From: Perognathus longimembris pacificus
Lineage: Eukaryota; Chordata; Mammalia; Rodentia; Heteromyidae
NCBI RefSeq assembly: GCF_023159225.1
Contig: NC_063167.1
Span: 19,161,360 to 19,225,359, forward strand
Direction: 5' to 3'
DNA: 64,000 bases
Of the stretch, positions 29,675 through 42,110 are shown piece after piece (the stretch's first letter is position 1; each line of letters opens with the position of its first letter). Both the position numbers and the translations under genes were made by a program. The notes under the pieces were generated by a model that was not told where the DNA came from, did not search any database, and saw only the letters and a list, made by a program, of their open reading frames with translations.

Positions 29675-30013
29675 AAACCGCACCAGAAGCCAAACAGATT
29701 GAACTGCCTGTGGGAGCCCCTAGAAGGATTTCCTTCATCAACGGTTCATTCATTTAACAACTTTCTATTGCTATCACTCATTTCCAGGCTTTATCCAAAG
29801 GGAATCTGCTACTCTCTTGAATCAGAATGTGATAATATACTAAATGATGAGCCTTGTCTTGAGCTGTGCCTAGCATTCACTCAACAATATTTATTAGGCT
29901 TTTATTAGCATCAGAGAGAGTTGCTGTGGCAGATGACAGCTGCGAAAGCCACAGCAGTCTCTCTCCTCCTGAGGCTTATACTGTAGGGGGAGAGGGCAAA
30001 GAGAGGTAATAAA

Positions 30014-30252
30014 AACCAGGGCACTGATGGCTCCTGCCTGTAATCCTAGCTACTCAGGAGGCAGAAATCTGAGGATCTCAGTTTGAAGCCAGCCAGGGCA
30101 GAAAAGTCCCTGTGAGACTTTATCTCCAAATAACCCCTCAAAAAACAGAAGTAACACTGTGGTTCAAAATGCTAGAGAGGTAGCCTTGAGCAAAAGAGCT
30201 CAGGGACAACACCCAGGCCCTGAGTTCAAACTTCATGACCAACAAAAAACAA
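30014..30252 (+). mobile_element. B1-Geo type SINE
   Basis: agggcactgatggctcctgc to aaacttcatgaccaac. Confidence 0.88.
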
Positions 30253-30373
30253 AGTTCAACTTAAACAGACACAACCACCTCCTAAGACACACCTCCCTGG
30301 GACTCCACTTTACTGAATAGCTTCTTGTACCTTTGAAATTTTGCGTTAATCAGTTATAAAAGTAATACCACAA

Positions 30374-30800
30374 TGGGCTGGTCACCTGTGCTTCAAACCT
30401 GTAATTCTAGTTACTCAGGAGGCTGGGAGGACCACAACTTGAAACCATCCTGGGCAGAAAAGCCTCCAATTAGCCAACAAAATAATGGACTAGAAGTGCC
30501 CCTCAGGTGGTAGAGCTCCAGCCATGAGTAAGAAAGACTAGCAAGAGGGGCTGGGAATATGGCCTAGTGGCAAGAGTGCTTGCCTCTCATACGTGAAGCC
30601 CAGGGTTCGATTCCCTGGCACCACATATATAGAAAACGGCCAGAAGTGGCGCTGTGGCTCAAGTGGCAGAGTACTAGCCTTGAGCAAAAAGAAGCCAGGG
30701 ACAGTGCTCAGGCCCTGAGTCCAAGGCCCAGGACTGGCAAAAAAAAAAAAAAAGAAAAGAAAAGAAAGACTAGCAAGAGCATTAGGCCCTGAGTTCAACA

Positions 30801-30802
<2 letters not shown>
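30374..30802 (+). mobile_element. B1-Geo type SINE, split by an IDL-Geo
   Basis: The host runs 30374-30547 and resumes at 30780 with cattaggccctgagttcaac, then passes into a CA repeat. Confidence 0.85.
30548..30762 (+). mobile_element. IDL-Geo SINE with 17-bp target duplication
   Basis: Flanks agaaagactagcaagag at 30531-30547 and 30763-30779 are identical. Confidence 0.97.

Positions 30803-30853
<51 letters not shown>
30803..30853 (+). repeat. (AC)n microsatellite, about 25 units
   Basis: A pure AC run at a SINE tail. Confidence 0.97.
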
Positions 30854-30855
<2 letters not shown>

Positions 30856-30867
30856 ATGCCTTAGTTA

Positions 30868-31118
30868 AGAATCTAAAATAAGCTAGGAGCAGGTGTCTCA
30901 CACCTGTAATCCTAGCTACTCAGGTAGCTGAAGATGTGAGGATCATGGTTCAAAGCCAGCCCAGGGAAGGAAACTCTGTGAGACTCTTATCTCTAATAAA
31001 CCATCAGAAAACTGGAAATGGCCCTGTGGCTCAAGTGGTAGAAAGCTAACCTTGACTTGAAGAGCTCAGGGACAGCATCCAGGCCCATTGTTCAAGCCCC
31101 ACGACTGTCAAAACAAAT
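30868..31118 (+). mobile_element. B1-Geo type SINE
   Basis: agctaggagcaggtgtctca to ccccacgactgtc. Confidence 0.9.
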
Positions 31119-31855
31119 TAAAGAAGTTAAAATTAAAAATTGAAAGTGAGAAAGAGCACTTCTACAGAAATGTGCCACAAGGTGTGAGGATGTGGCAGAG
31201 TCCAGGGAAGGCCCCTACTAAGGAGCCATTTGAGACAAGACCTCTCAGGTCCTCCTGCTCTCCCCTATAGCCAAATCAAGAGCCATGGTGAAGGGCACAG
31301 AAAGGTTTATTACATGTCGACTGTGGGAGGACAGACTGCAATACATCTTCAGCCTTCTTCCCCAAAGGGGAAGAGACCTGGGGACGTGGGTGAGGTGTAC
31401 ACATGGGCAGTCCCTGTCACAGGCGAGTGCCCGTGGTCAGTCTCTCAGACCTTGTACTGGGAATGATTCGGAACAGCCTGGCCAGGATCAAACAAATCTT
31501 TGGGGCCTGGCGGGTGGTCCAGTACCTCCAGACTTCCAAGATGGCTGCAAAGACAGAATGGCTCCAGGCAAGGGACCAGGGAGCCCAACCTCAAGGCCAT
31601 CATGCTGGCTTTGGCCAGGGAGACCAGGCAAGTCCTAGGTGTGGAGCGATCTCTGCCAGCAGCTTTCACATTTGGGGTCCACAGTGATTCCCGGCGACCC
31701 TTCAACAGCAGCATTTGGCTGGCATTTTTCTGGGAACCAGGCAGAGGCAGAGGCCAAGTCTTAGGATGTCGCCTGCCTTCCTTATCCAATTTACCGGGGC
31801 CCTTCCCTGCGTTGGGAGGGCTGGAGCAGGGCAAGGTTCTGCGGAACAAAGGAAG
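31119..31855. other. Unique DNA leading into CpG block 2
   Basis: No gene recognised. A ccaagatggctgcaaag motif near 31538 resembles a YY1 site. Open frames here overlap on both strands and follow GC content. Confidence 0.45.
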
Positions 31856-31859
31856 GGCT

Positions 31860-32180
31860 CACTCAGCGCCTGCGAGCCCATCTCGGGGGGGTGGGGGGGT
31901 GGTGACCCCAGGTCTGCGGGCGCAGTGGGGCGCCCAGCTGGGCTGCGCGTGGCTGACTCCGGGTTCCCCACGCCGGAGCCCCAAGGCCCCCGGAACAAAG
32001 AGGGTCGGCGAAGCCCGAATCCCTGAGTAGAGGGGCGGGGCTCCACCCTGTGGGGGCTAGGACACGGGGCCGATCCACCAATCAGGGGCGCGAATCCAGC
32101 ACTACCGGATAAGGGGCGGAGCCTGAGCGGGGCGGGGTGGGAGGTCGGGGGGGGGGAAGACGGACCAGGTGGGTGGGGCC
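31860..32180. promoter_or_regulatory. CpG-island promoter-like block 2
   Basis: A CpG-dense block with GC boxes (ggggcgggg at about 32031-32041 and 32129-32137, ggggcggagc at 32113-32122), a CCAAT box at 32078-32082 and an ETS-like ccggat near 32105. It has the composition of an unmethylated promoter, but no protein exon is recognised nearby. G-rich, CpG-poorer sequence follows to about 32590. Confidence 0.55.
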
Positions 32181-32603
32181 CACCTGGGGAGACGGTGGGG
32201 GCGGGGGCTGGGGAAGGGAGCTGAAGGGACAGGGTCGGGGGAGCAGGAGAGACCCCAACCCTACCCGGGAGGTGGGGGTGGGTGGCGACCCCAGCTTTGT
32301 GGTAGACCCTCTGTGGCCTCTGGGATTCATGGGGGCTGAAGCAGGGGTTTAGGGCTAGGGAAGTGGGGCCCGAGCTCCGGGAGGGTGGGGCAGGGGGCTG
32401 AGGAACCTGGAGTGCCTCTGTCTGGGGGACACCGGGGTTTGGAGGGGTAACAGGAGAGGGAAAGGCCCAGTAGGGAATCACGGACCCCGCAGGTTCTCTA
32501 TCTGAGAGGAGGGGGGCGGGGGAGAGGCTGCAAGGGCACATGGCCTGGCCTAGGGCTGGGTTTCCAACGCCCTGGCCCCTGCAGGTCCACGGGGGCAATG
32601 CCC

Positions 32604-32865
32604 GGGGAGCTACTCAGGAGGCTGAAATCTGAGGATGAAGGTTCAAAGCCAGTCTGGGCTGGAAAGCCTATGACACTCGTATCTCCAATTAGCCATCAGA
32701 AAGCTGGAAGTGGAGCTGTGGCTCAAGTGGTAACACTCCAGTCTTGAAGGGCTCACACCTGTAAGCAGAGAGGCTGAGGTCTGAGAGTCACAGTTTGGAG
32801 CCAGCCTGGGCTGGAAAATTCACAAGACTCATCTCCAGTGAAAGGGGTTGAACCTCTGCTGGAAA
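32604..32865 (+). mobile_element. Two B1/B1-Geo pieces
   Basis: gctactcaggaggctgaaat to tggtaacactccag, then a second start at ggctcacacctgtaagcaga. Confidence 0.8.
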
Positions 32866-32894
32866 CCATAGGGAGATGAATAAATGACCAGTAT

Positions 32895-33003
32895 CTCTGA
32901 GTGGTTAATTGGAGATAAGAGTCTCACAGAATTTCCTGCTCTGGCTGGCTTTGAAGCCTCCTGAGAAGCTAAGATTACAGGGGTGAGCCACCAGCATCAG
33001 CTT
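32895..33003 (-). mobile_element. B1-Geo type fragment
   Basis: gtggttaattggagataaga to gtgagccaccagcatcagc. Confidence 0.82.
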
Positions 33004-33055
33004 CCTTCACTTTTTTCACTGGAGATAGAGTCTCCTGACTGGGCTAGCTTTAAAC

Positions 33056-33310
33056 TTTTTTTTTTTTTTTTTTGGCCTGTCCTGAGGCTTGAACTCAGGG
33101 CGTGGGCCCTGTCCCTGAGCCTCTCTGTGCTCAAGGCTAGCACTCTACCACTTGAGCCACAGCACCACTTCCAGCTTTTTCTGAGTAGTTTATTGGAGAT
33201 AAGAATCTCACGAACTTTCCTACCCAGGCTGGCTTTGAACCACAATCCTTAGATCTCAGCCTTGTCAGTAGCTAGAATTATAAACATGAGCCACCCACCA
33301 GTGCCTACCA
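33056..33310 (-). mobile_element. B1-Geo type SINE
   Basis: ttggcctgtcctgaggcttg to gccacccaccagtgcct. Confidence 0.9.
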
Positions 33311-33332
33311 AGTTTTGGCCTTTCAAATCCTA

Positions 33333-33488
33333 GTGGCACTGGGTGCCAATGGCTCCTGCCTGTAACCCTAGCTACTCGGGAGGCTGAGGGTTGAAGTATT
33401 GAGGCCAGCCTGGCAGAAAAGTTAGACAGACTACAGCTCCCTTCTCCCTCCTCCCAAATATAAAAAAACAGCAAAAAAAAAAAAAAAT
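33333..33488 (+). mobile_element. B1-like SINE
   Basis: ctgggtgccaatggctcctg and gctactcgggaggctgaggg, poly-A at the end. Confidence 0.8.
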
Positions 33489-33950
33489 CCAGCTGGTGTT
33501 GGGCACTGGCAGCTCATGCTTATAATCCTGCCTACTCAGGAGGCTGAGATCTGAGGATCAGTGCTCAAAGGTAGCCTGGGCAGGAACCAGAGACTCTTTT
33601 TTTTTTTTGCCAGTCCTGGGCCTTGGACTCAGGGCCTGAGCACTGTCCCTGGCTTCTCTTTGCTCAAGGCTAGCACTCTGCCACTTGAGCCACAGTGCCA
33701 CTTCTAGCCGTTTTGTATATATGTGCTGCTGGGGAATCGAACCCAGGGCTTTATGTATACGAGGCAAGCACTCTTGCCACTAGGCCATATTCCCAGCCCC
33801 TGGCGAGACTCTTATCTCCAATTAACCACCAGAAAACTGGAAGTGACACTATGGCTCAAAGTGTAGAGAGCTAGCTTTAAGGGGGGGAAAAAAATCCATC
33901 CTTGAAACAGTGCCCAGACCCCAAGTTCAAGCCCCACAGCCAACAACAAT
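33489..33950 (+). mobile_element. B1-Geo type SINE, split by an IDL-Geo
   Basis: B1 half 33495-33595. The Geo half resumes at about 33801 with gcgagactcttatctccaat. Confidence 0.88.
33596..33800 (-). mobile_element. IDL-Geo SINE nested in a B1-Geo SINE
   Basis: tttgccagtcctgggccttg to gccatattcccagcccc. Confidence 0.93.
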
Positions 33951-33962
33951 AGAAAGTCCAGT

Positions 33963-34198
33963 TTGGGGCTGGAAATGTGGCTTAGTGGTAGAGTGCTTGC
34001 CTAGCATGCGTGAAGCCCTGGGTTCAATTCCCCTGTCCCGCTTAAATAGAAAAGGCCAGAAGTGGCACTGTGGCTCAAGTGGTAGAGAGCTAGCCTTGAA
34101 CAAAAGACGCTCAGGGTCAGAGCCCAGGCCCTGAGTTCAAGCCGCAGGACTGGCAAAAATAAATAAATAAATAAATAAATGAATGAATAAATAAAAAA
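33963..34198 (+). mobile_element. IDL-Geo SINE with (AAAT)n tail
   Basis: ggggctggaaatgtggctta to cgcaggactggc. The left monomer has the ID-like agtggtagagtgcttgccta variant. Confidence 0.92.
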
Positions 34199-34635
34199 TC
34201 TAGCTGGAGGCATGAATAGATTACTAGTTTGGCCCTGCAGCCTGGACATTGTTCTTTGCTGATTTCTCTGTTCTCTTGTCCAACTGGAAATGGAAGCCCC
34301 TAGGACTCTGTCTTAGCTCGCTTCAGTCCATACCTGACCCCTTGCAGACTGGATTAAGGTCAACCCCAAGAATTAGACTGTCTTCAGCCTAGAACTTTCC
34401 TAAAACCAAACTGCTGCTTTGCCATCTGCACTCACTGTCTAAGGCATCCGAAACTCACACATCCACACCCAAACGCCAGAGTCCTCAAACCCACTCCTGT
34501 TGCTCACATCTCAGTCTCCATGGCAACTCCATCCTTCCACTTGCTCAGGCTCCAAACTTTGGTCCTCTGTTCTTTCAGTCATCTCCCAGATCCAAATCCA
34601 GCAGCAAGTCCTGTTAGTCCCTCCCTAAAACATAT
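34199..34635. other. Unique intergenic DNA
   Basis: No gene recognised. Confidence 0.5.
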
Positions 34636-34847
34636 GTATTGCTGGTAATGGGGCTTGAACTCAGGGCCTGGGCACTCTTCCTGAGCCTCTTTGAGCGACA
34701 GGGGCACTTCTGGCCTTTTCTGAGTAGTTTAATGGAGATGAGAGTCTCATAGGCTTTCTTGCCCCGACAGGCTTCCCACTGTGATCCTCAGATCTCAGCC
34801 TCCCGAGTAGCTAGGATTACAGGTGTGAGACAACGGTGCCTGGCATT
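34636..34847 (-). mobile_element. B1-Geo type SINE
   Basis: ctggtaatggggcttgaact to gacaacggtgcctggc. Confidence 0.88.
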
Positions 34848-35067
34848 TCTTCAGTCTCTTCTCCACGCAGGAACCAAGGCTGTTTCTCTAGCTTCTCATT
34901 CCACACAGGACATTCAAGGGCAGCATCCTGTCTGTGGAATTATTCTACCTTCATCTTCCATACCTTGAACATCATAGGCTTCCTGCATCACTTCCATATT
35001 CAGGCAGGCTCCAGCCTCAGAGCCTTGGCACTTGCTGTTTCTTTTGCTTGGCTCCAACCTCACTTTT

Positions 35068-35166
35068 TGGAGCTGGGAGTATGGTTCAGGGGTGAAGTCC
35101 TTGTTTAGCTTGCACAAGGCCCTAGGTTCCATCTCCAGCACCACAAAACAGCAAAAATAACAAGAG
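35068..35166 (+). mobile_element. ID-like monomer
   Basis: gagctgggagtatggttcag to ccatctccagcaccac. Confidence 0.8.
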
Positions 35167-35171
35167 AAAGC

Positions 35172-35172
<1 letters not shown>

Positions 35173-35212
<40 letters not shown>
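35173..35212 (+). repeat. (AC)n microsatellite
   Basis: About 20 AC units at the tail of the ID-like element. Confidence 0.97.
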
Positions 35213-35214
<2 letters not shown>

Positions 35215-35343
35215 CAAATTGAAAAAAAAAAAAAAAACAGGAAAAAGCTGTCTACCTAACTTCTTCAAGACTTTTATCAAAAATCTTTCTCAGTTAAGAC
35301 CTTCCCTAACTGACTTGGCATACAGTTTAGAATGAACAAGATT

Positions 35344-35545
35344 CAGGCTGGGAATGTGGCTTAGTGGTAGAGTGCTTACCTAGCATGCATGAAAGCCTGG
35401 GTTTGATTCCTCAGCATCATATACACAGAAAATGTTGGAAGTGGTGCTGTGGTTCAAGTGATAGAGTGCTAGCTTTGAGCACAGAGAGGCTCAAGGACAG
35501 TGCCCAGGCCCCCAGCCCCAGGACCAGCAAAAAAAAAAAAGAGAG
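35344..35545 (+). mobile_element. IDL-Geo SINE, ID-like subtype
   Basis: caggctgggaatgtggctta to ccccaggaccagc. The flanks repeat gaacaagattc. Confidence 0.92.
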
Positions 35546-35704
35546 AACAAGATTCTAGGTAGTCCCTGGCTCTGCATAGTCACAACAATAGTTCTAATAC
35601 TAGAATGGAAATTGTCACCATTCGCATTTGCTACATGACGCTTATTGGACACATCATATTTTACTTGCTTATATGCTTGTGTGTCTTCTTCCTACAGGAA
35701 TCAG

Positions 35705-35832
35705 CTTTTTTGCTGGTTCATTGGAGATAAGCATCTCACAAATTTTCCTGTACAAGCTGACTTCAAACTCTGAGCCTCAGATCCCAGCCTTCTGAGTAGC
35801 TAGGATTACAGGCATGAGCCAGCACCCAGCTA
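35705..35832 (-). mobile_element. B1-Geo type fragment
   Basis: ttgctggttcattggagata to catgagccagcacccagc. Confidence 0.82.
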
Positions 35833-35845
35833 CATGAGTTTTAAA

Positions 35846-36045
35846 AAGTGCTCGCCTCGTATACATGAAGCCCTGGTTTCAATTCCTTAGCACCACATAT
35901 ACAGAAAAAAGCCAGAAGTGGCACTGTGGCTCAAGTGGCAGAGTGCCTAGCCTTGAGCAAAAAGAAGCCAGGGATAGTGCTCAGGCCCTGAGTCCACGCC
36001 CCAGGACTGGCAACAAAAACAGAACAAATAAACAAAAAAATACAT
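35846..36045 (+). mobile_element. IDL-Geo SINE, 5' truncated
   Basis: Starts within IDL at gtgctcgcctcgtatacatg and ends ccccaggactggc. Confidence 0.92.
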
Positions 36046-36687
36046 GTGTGAAATACACCTTAGGCGGATTTCTATCCTACTATTTTGAAGACTACTTTGG
36101 GCACCTTGAAGACTGAGCAGTGATTACAAGGCAATTTGCCCTTCCTGGATAATTCCAACATACACAGGTTGCTGGGAGATGGCCCCCAATGGCGGGAACT
36201 GGGGTGTGGCCAGCTGTGCACTTCCTGGGCCAACCAGCTCCACCGGTTCCAAAGTGGTGAGCTCTGGAATTGGAGTGGGCCTGCCTGATTGCCACAGGAC
36301 CTGCGGGTTGCTCCCTGCTGGTTCTCTTGTGTGCACACCAGAGCCTGCCATCACACACCCTTCCCACCCAACACAGGCTAGGCTTCCTGCAAGCAGCCAG
36401 CTTCAACCAAGCAGCTTTTGTGCAAAATCCTTCAAAAGGCATATGCTCCCCGTACCCCACCCCCTACTTTACTGGGCTCAAGTAGCCTGGTCCAAAGATC
36501 AAGGCTCCATAATCTAGATAGCACTCCCCACAGTACATGTCTGCATTCCCACTCCCACGGCCTGTGACTGAGTGACCAAATGTAAGAGATGGTGTAGATG
36601 GGATTCAAGTGGTGATTTTGAGTTGGGTAGATTGTCCTGCATTGTTTAGGTGTCTGATCTAATGACATGATGCCTTAAATGCAAAGA
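36046..36687. other. Unique intergenic DNA
   Basis: No gene recognised. Overlapping open frames on both strands match no family known to me. Confidence 0.5.
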
Positions 36688-37340
36688 ACCAGCCAGGCAC
36701 CAATGGCTCACACCAGTAATCCTAGAGACTCAGAAGATAGAGATCTGAGGATCAGCTGGGGCAGAAAAGTTTGTGAGATATTTATTTATTGCCAGTCCTG
36801 GGGCTTGAACTCAGGGCCTGAGCACTATCCCTGGCTTCTTTTTGCTCAAGGCTAGCTCTCTACCACTTCAGCCACAGCACTACTTCTGGCCTTTTCTGTT
36901 TATGTGGTGCTAAGGAACCAAACCCAGGGCTTTATGAATGCTAGGCAAGCACTCTGCCACTAAGCCACAATCCTAGGCTGAGATAGATAGATATTGATTG
37001 ATTGGTTCTGGGGCTTGAACTCAGGGCCTTGGTGCTGTCCCTGAGCATTTTTGCTCAGATTACTGCTCTACCACTTTGAGCTACAGCACCACTTCTGGTT
37101 TTCTAGGGGCTAATTGGAGATAAAGAGTCTTAGGTACTTTCCTGCTCAGCTTCCTAAGTAGTGAGCGAGCCACTAGCACCTGGGTTTCTGAGGCTCTTAC
37201 CTCCAATTAATTACCAAAAATCTTGAAACAGAGTTGTGGCTCAAGTGGCAAGAATGCCAGCCTTGAGCAAAAAAAAGCTCAAGGGGGGCATGAGGCCCTG
37301 AGCTCAAGCCTTGGTACTGGTACAATTAAAAAAAAGAAAG
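36688..37340 (+). mobile_element. B1-Geo SINE carrying two reverse SINEs
   Basis: The host B1 half runs from 36688 (ccaggcaccaatggctcaca) to about 36782 and its Geo half resumes at about 37190 (ctgaggctcttacctccaat). Inside are a minus IDL-Geo (about 36790-36976) and a minus B1-Geo (about 37006-37186), separated by a gatagatagatattgattga stretch. Confidence 0.82.
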
Positions 37341-37910
37341 CAGGATTTTGGTAAAGTGATGGAAGAATGGGTCAGAGAGCTGGAAGAAGTAGATTGTGCA
37401 GGCATCTCAATTTTAGCCCAGTGAGATAAGCAGGACAGAACTCCAACAATTATGCTTTGTTTCAGGTTTGAGACATTAAAGTCAATCCACCATGTGAAAA
37501 GGAAGGGAGGCAAGGGGAAAAAAAAGAGAAAAATAATGACACTAAGGTTGTGGTAATTTGTTATGACAGCAACAGGAAATGAATCCATTCCCCACTGGAA
37601 CTTCTTCCAACCAAGTCTTCTATTTTTACCCCAGACACCACAGGTTCTTCCTGCATACCTTTGCCTCTGCCGTTTCCCTGACCACGGCCTCTTGAGTCAA
37701 TGACCTAGGCTGTAAGAATGCCTGAGTTTCCACCATGCCCTCACTGTGCCCACCTCCTGCCACCCTCTGCCTACATACTCAACACACTACTGCTGGACCA
37801 GGAGCCCCGGGAAGGCAGCATCTGACTTAGTTATTTTCCTCCGGACCCCAGACTAGACAAGGTCCCCGGAGTGGCATGAGGGACCTGGGGCATCCTTATG
37901 TAAGAAGTCT
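37341..37910. other. Unique intergenic DNA
   Basis: No gene recognised. Confidence 0.5.
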
Positions 37911-38120
37911 AGGGCTGGGGATATAGCCTAGTGGCAAGAGTGCCTGCCTCGGATACACGAGGCCCTAGGTTCGATTCCCCAGCACCACATATACAGAAAA
38001 ACGGCCAGAAGCGGCGCTGTGGCTCAAGTGGCAGAGTGCTAGCCTTGAGCGGGAAGAAGCCAGGGACAGTGCTCAGGCCCTGAGTCCAAGGCCCAGGACT
38101 GGCCAAAAAAAAAAAAAAAG
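37911..38120 (+). mobile_element. IDL-Geo SINE
   Basis: agggctggggatatagcctag to cccaggactggcc plus A tail. The flanks repeat aagtctag. Confidence 0.95.
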
Positions 38121-38449
38121 TCTAGCATCCAAAGTCACCATGGAAGAGCAGGTGACAGCCCCCAGTAGGGCGATTTCTAAGATTTAGACAAGTGCAAGTA
38201 CTGACACCCAGGCCGTACCCCCAGAAAAGGATCCAAGTAAGAGACAGGAATTCAGCCATGTGCAAAGCTTTGGTTCCCTACTCTATCTAGGCCAAGAATT
38301 CCATTGTCATGAAGGGGGATAACCAAGAAGCAAAGGAGACCTTGGTTACTGACAGAACGTGCACTGAATCAGAAAAACCAAGGCTGGCTATGAGTAGGAA
38401 GCTGCCCTCAGAGTCTGATTCAGTCTGACTTCGGTGTTTTTTTTTTCCT
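38121..38449. other. Unique intergenic DNA downstream of NKAIN1
   Basis: No gene recognised. Confidence 0.5.
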
Positions 38450-38780
38450 CCTTCTTTGTGGCAGTACTAGGGTTTGAATCCAGGGTCTTGTACTCACTCA
38501 GCTTGCTTGCTTGGCTGGCACTTTACCATTTGAGTCTTGGCCACTGCCATTTTTGTGTGTGTGTGGGGGGGTACTGAGGCTTGAACTCAAGGCCTGAGCA
38601 CTGTCCCTGAGCTCTGTTGCTCAAGGCAAGTGCTCTACCACTTGAACAACAGCTCAATGTCTTTTTTGTGATTAATTGGAGAGTCTGAAGGATTTTCCTG
38701 CCCAATCTGGCTTCGATCCTCAGATCTCAACCTCCTGGGTAGCTAGGATTACTGGCGTGGGACCAGTGGCGCCTGCCTCT
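38450..38780 (-). mobile_element. ID-like fragment and B1-Geo type SINE
   Basis: ggcagtactagggtttgaat (38460-38550), then actgaggcttgaactcaagg to gtgggaccagtggcgcctg. Confidence 0.8.
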
Positions 38781-40208
38781 GTGGTCTTTCTGGAGGAGAG
38801 GGACAGTAACTTGTGACAGTGACACAACTAAGTGGAGGCACAGAGGCCAGGGAGATCTGATCATCGCTTCCTAGACACTGGCTCTGCCCATTCTCATGCA
38901 TGGACTTGACTCTTCGGAGGGCTTCCTGACCCAGAGGGCAGCACAGGCAGACAGAGAAGAAAACACCATCTTTAATCAGCTCTCCCGCATGGAAACAGGG
39001 GGAGCCTGCAAGGTCCCAGCGAAGGAAACCTGGATCCCTTGCAAAAGCCAGCTTACAAAGACAAAAGGCTTCAGAGCACCAGTGGCTAAACCCATGAAGA
39101 AGAAAGAGGCCAGAGGAGGGGTTGGGGAAGTGAGGTCAGGTGATAGAAGTGGGGTAGCTGCCTATCCAGCCCAGGGAAGACTGGAGAAGGGAGCCTCCTA
39201 CAAGAGGCGTGGTCACTGTAGCCTGCCTCTAGTGTGTAAACCATGCCCACTGCCTAGGCTTCCCTCCCATTCCTCAAGCCTCCTTCCTAACCCAGGCCCT
39301 TTCACAGACTGGGATACAGGCCTGATCAGCTGCGATAGCCAGCCAGTGTGCAAGACACAGGGGCTTCAGAGTGGAGGGAGGAAGGGAGGCTGGCCCTAGT
39401 CACAGTCCCACCATTCCCTCTCAGAACTCCTGGGCTTGCTGTGGACACTGGAAGGATCATGAACACTGGTGGTCTACACACACCAGCATCCAGGCAGCAG
39501 GGACTGGACAGTCAGCACCTTCCTCCTCCCCTGGGGTCACAGTAGGAGAGGTGGGTGGAGCCATCAGGGGTTACTAGGGAGGATAGTGGAATTATGGGAG
39601 CAGGAGACCTGGCCCCAGAGACCTGGAAGGGGTGGGTGAGTCCTGGCCCTATCTTCCTGGAGGCAGGGCTTCTCAGATTTGCCAGGGTTGACAGAGGCTG
39701 TCTAGAAAGGCTTCCTTGTGGATCCGGACGAGTTCTGGGCTTTGGGGCGTGATCATCTGGTCCCCAACAAGGGAAAGAATGAGTGTATTGCTCTGAGTGG
39801 CAGGTGGTGGTGGTATGTGAGCATGGACGTGTTCCAACTGGAAGAGGGATGGGAAATGGAATCCAGAGAGCAAGCACTGGGTGTAGCCTCTGTACTGGGG
39901 AGTACATGGTGCCCCAGGCCTGCCTCCACCAAAGCCATGCTGTGTGATCTCATCTCTGGGTTTTAGCGCGGGAATTATAATCCCAGCCTACGTAGGGAAC
40001 TGAGATTCAAATGACAAAGCTAGAAGAGTCCATCTGCTAAGGGATTACTTTAATTATCCAAGGTGGGGAAACCGAGGCCCAGAGAGGGCAAGGGGCTTTG
40101 TCATGTGTCACACAGGGTGTCTGTGATGGAAGTGTGATAGGAACCCAGGACTCCTGCTCCTAGTTCACAGTATCTTTGTCCGGGGCTGGTGAATGAATGG
40201 TGGGATGG

Positions 40209-40245
40209 GGGTGAGTCAGTCAGTCAGTCATTCAGTCAGTCTGTC
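40209..40245 (+). repeat. (AGTC)n repeat in the NKAIN1 3' UTR
   Basis: gagtcagtcagtcagtcatt followed by cagtcagtctgtc. Confidence 0.9.
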
Positions 40246-40281
40246 TTGCTGTTTCTCTCTGGACCAGGGATCAAGATACTA

Positions 40282-41284
<1,003 letters not shown>

Positions 41285-41349
41285 TTAGCGTGGGGAGGGG
41301 GGCTCAGCCTTCAACACATAACAACTTCAAGTGAAATGCCTACATGTAA

Positions 41350-41610
41350 AAGTCAAGTACAGCTGGATGCTGGTAGTTTATGTCTGTAATCCTAGCTACT
41401 TAGGAGGCTGAAATCTGAGGACTGAAGTTGAAAGCCAGCCCAGGCAGGGATGTTGATGACACTCCTATCTACAATTAACCACACACACACACAAAAAAAA
41501 AAACAACGGGAAGTGGAGCTGTGGGTCAAAGTGGTAGAGTGCTAGCCTTGAGCAAAAAACAGCTCAGGGACAGCATCCAGGCCCTGAGTTGAAACCCCAG
41601 GATTTGGGGG
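41350..41610 (+). mobile_element. B1-Geo type SINE in intron 4
   Basis: acagctggatgctggtagtt to gaaaccccaggatttg. It contains an (AC)5 and an A run near 41480-41502 and a G run at its tail. Confidence 0.88.
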
Positions 41611-41631
41611 GGGGGGGCGGAGAAGAAGGTC

Positions 41632-41875
41632 AGGGCTGGGAATGTGGCTTAGTGTAGAGTGCTTGCCTAGCATGAAGCCCTGGGTTCAGTTCTTCAGTGC
41701 CACATAAACAGAAAAAGCCAGAAGTGGCTCCATGGCTCAAGTGGTAGAGTGCTAAGCCTTGAGCAAAAAGAAGCTCAAGGACAGTGCCCAAAGGCCCTGA
41801 TGAGCAAAAAGAAGCTCAAGGACAGTGCCCAGGCCCTGAGTTCAAGCCCCAGGACTGGCAAAAAAAAAAAAAAAA
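41632..41875 (+). mobile_element. IDL-Geo SINE with internal duplication
   Basis: agggctgggaatgtggctta to ccccaggactggc. The segment gagcaaaaagaagctcaagg plus acagtgccca occurs twice (about 41761 and 41802). Confidence 0.92.
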
Positions 41876-41876
41876 G

Positions 41877-42110
41877 TTAAGTATAGTATGCTGGTGATTC
41901 ACATCTATAATCTTAGGTACTCAGGAGGCTGAGATTTGAAGATCATGATTCAAAGCCAGACCTGGCAGAAAAGTCCCCATGAGACTCTTACTTCCAATTA
42001 AACACTCAAAAACCATAAGTAGAGCTGTGGTTCAAAGTGCAGGGTGCTAGCTCAGGGACAGTGCCCAGGCCCTGAGTTCAAGCCCCAGGACTGACAAAAG
42101 AAAAGAACAG
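41877..42110 (+). mobile_element. B1-Geo type SINE in intron 4
   Basis: gtgattcacatctataatct to gccccaggactgac. Confidence 0.88.

Noticed and set aside
31702..32598. 298-residue open frame on the minus strand, Pro/Ser/Gly-rich
   Set aside because: It lies over GC-rich DNA with overlapping frames on other strands, has no recognisable domain, and its composition follows base content. No splice or start context supports it.
36072..36517. Overlapping 70-122 residue frames on both strands
   Set aside because: No family resemblance and no splice context. Frames of this length are expected by chance in C-rich DNA read with alternative starts.
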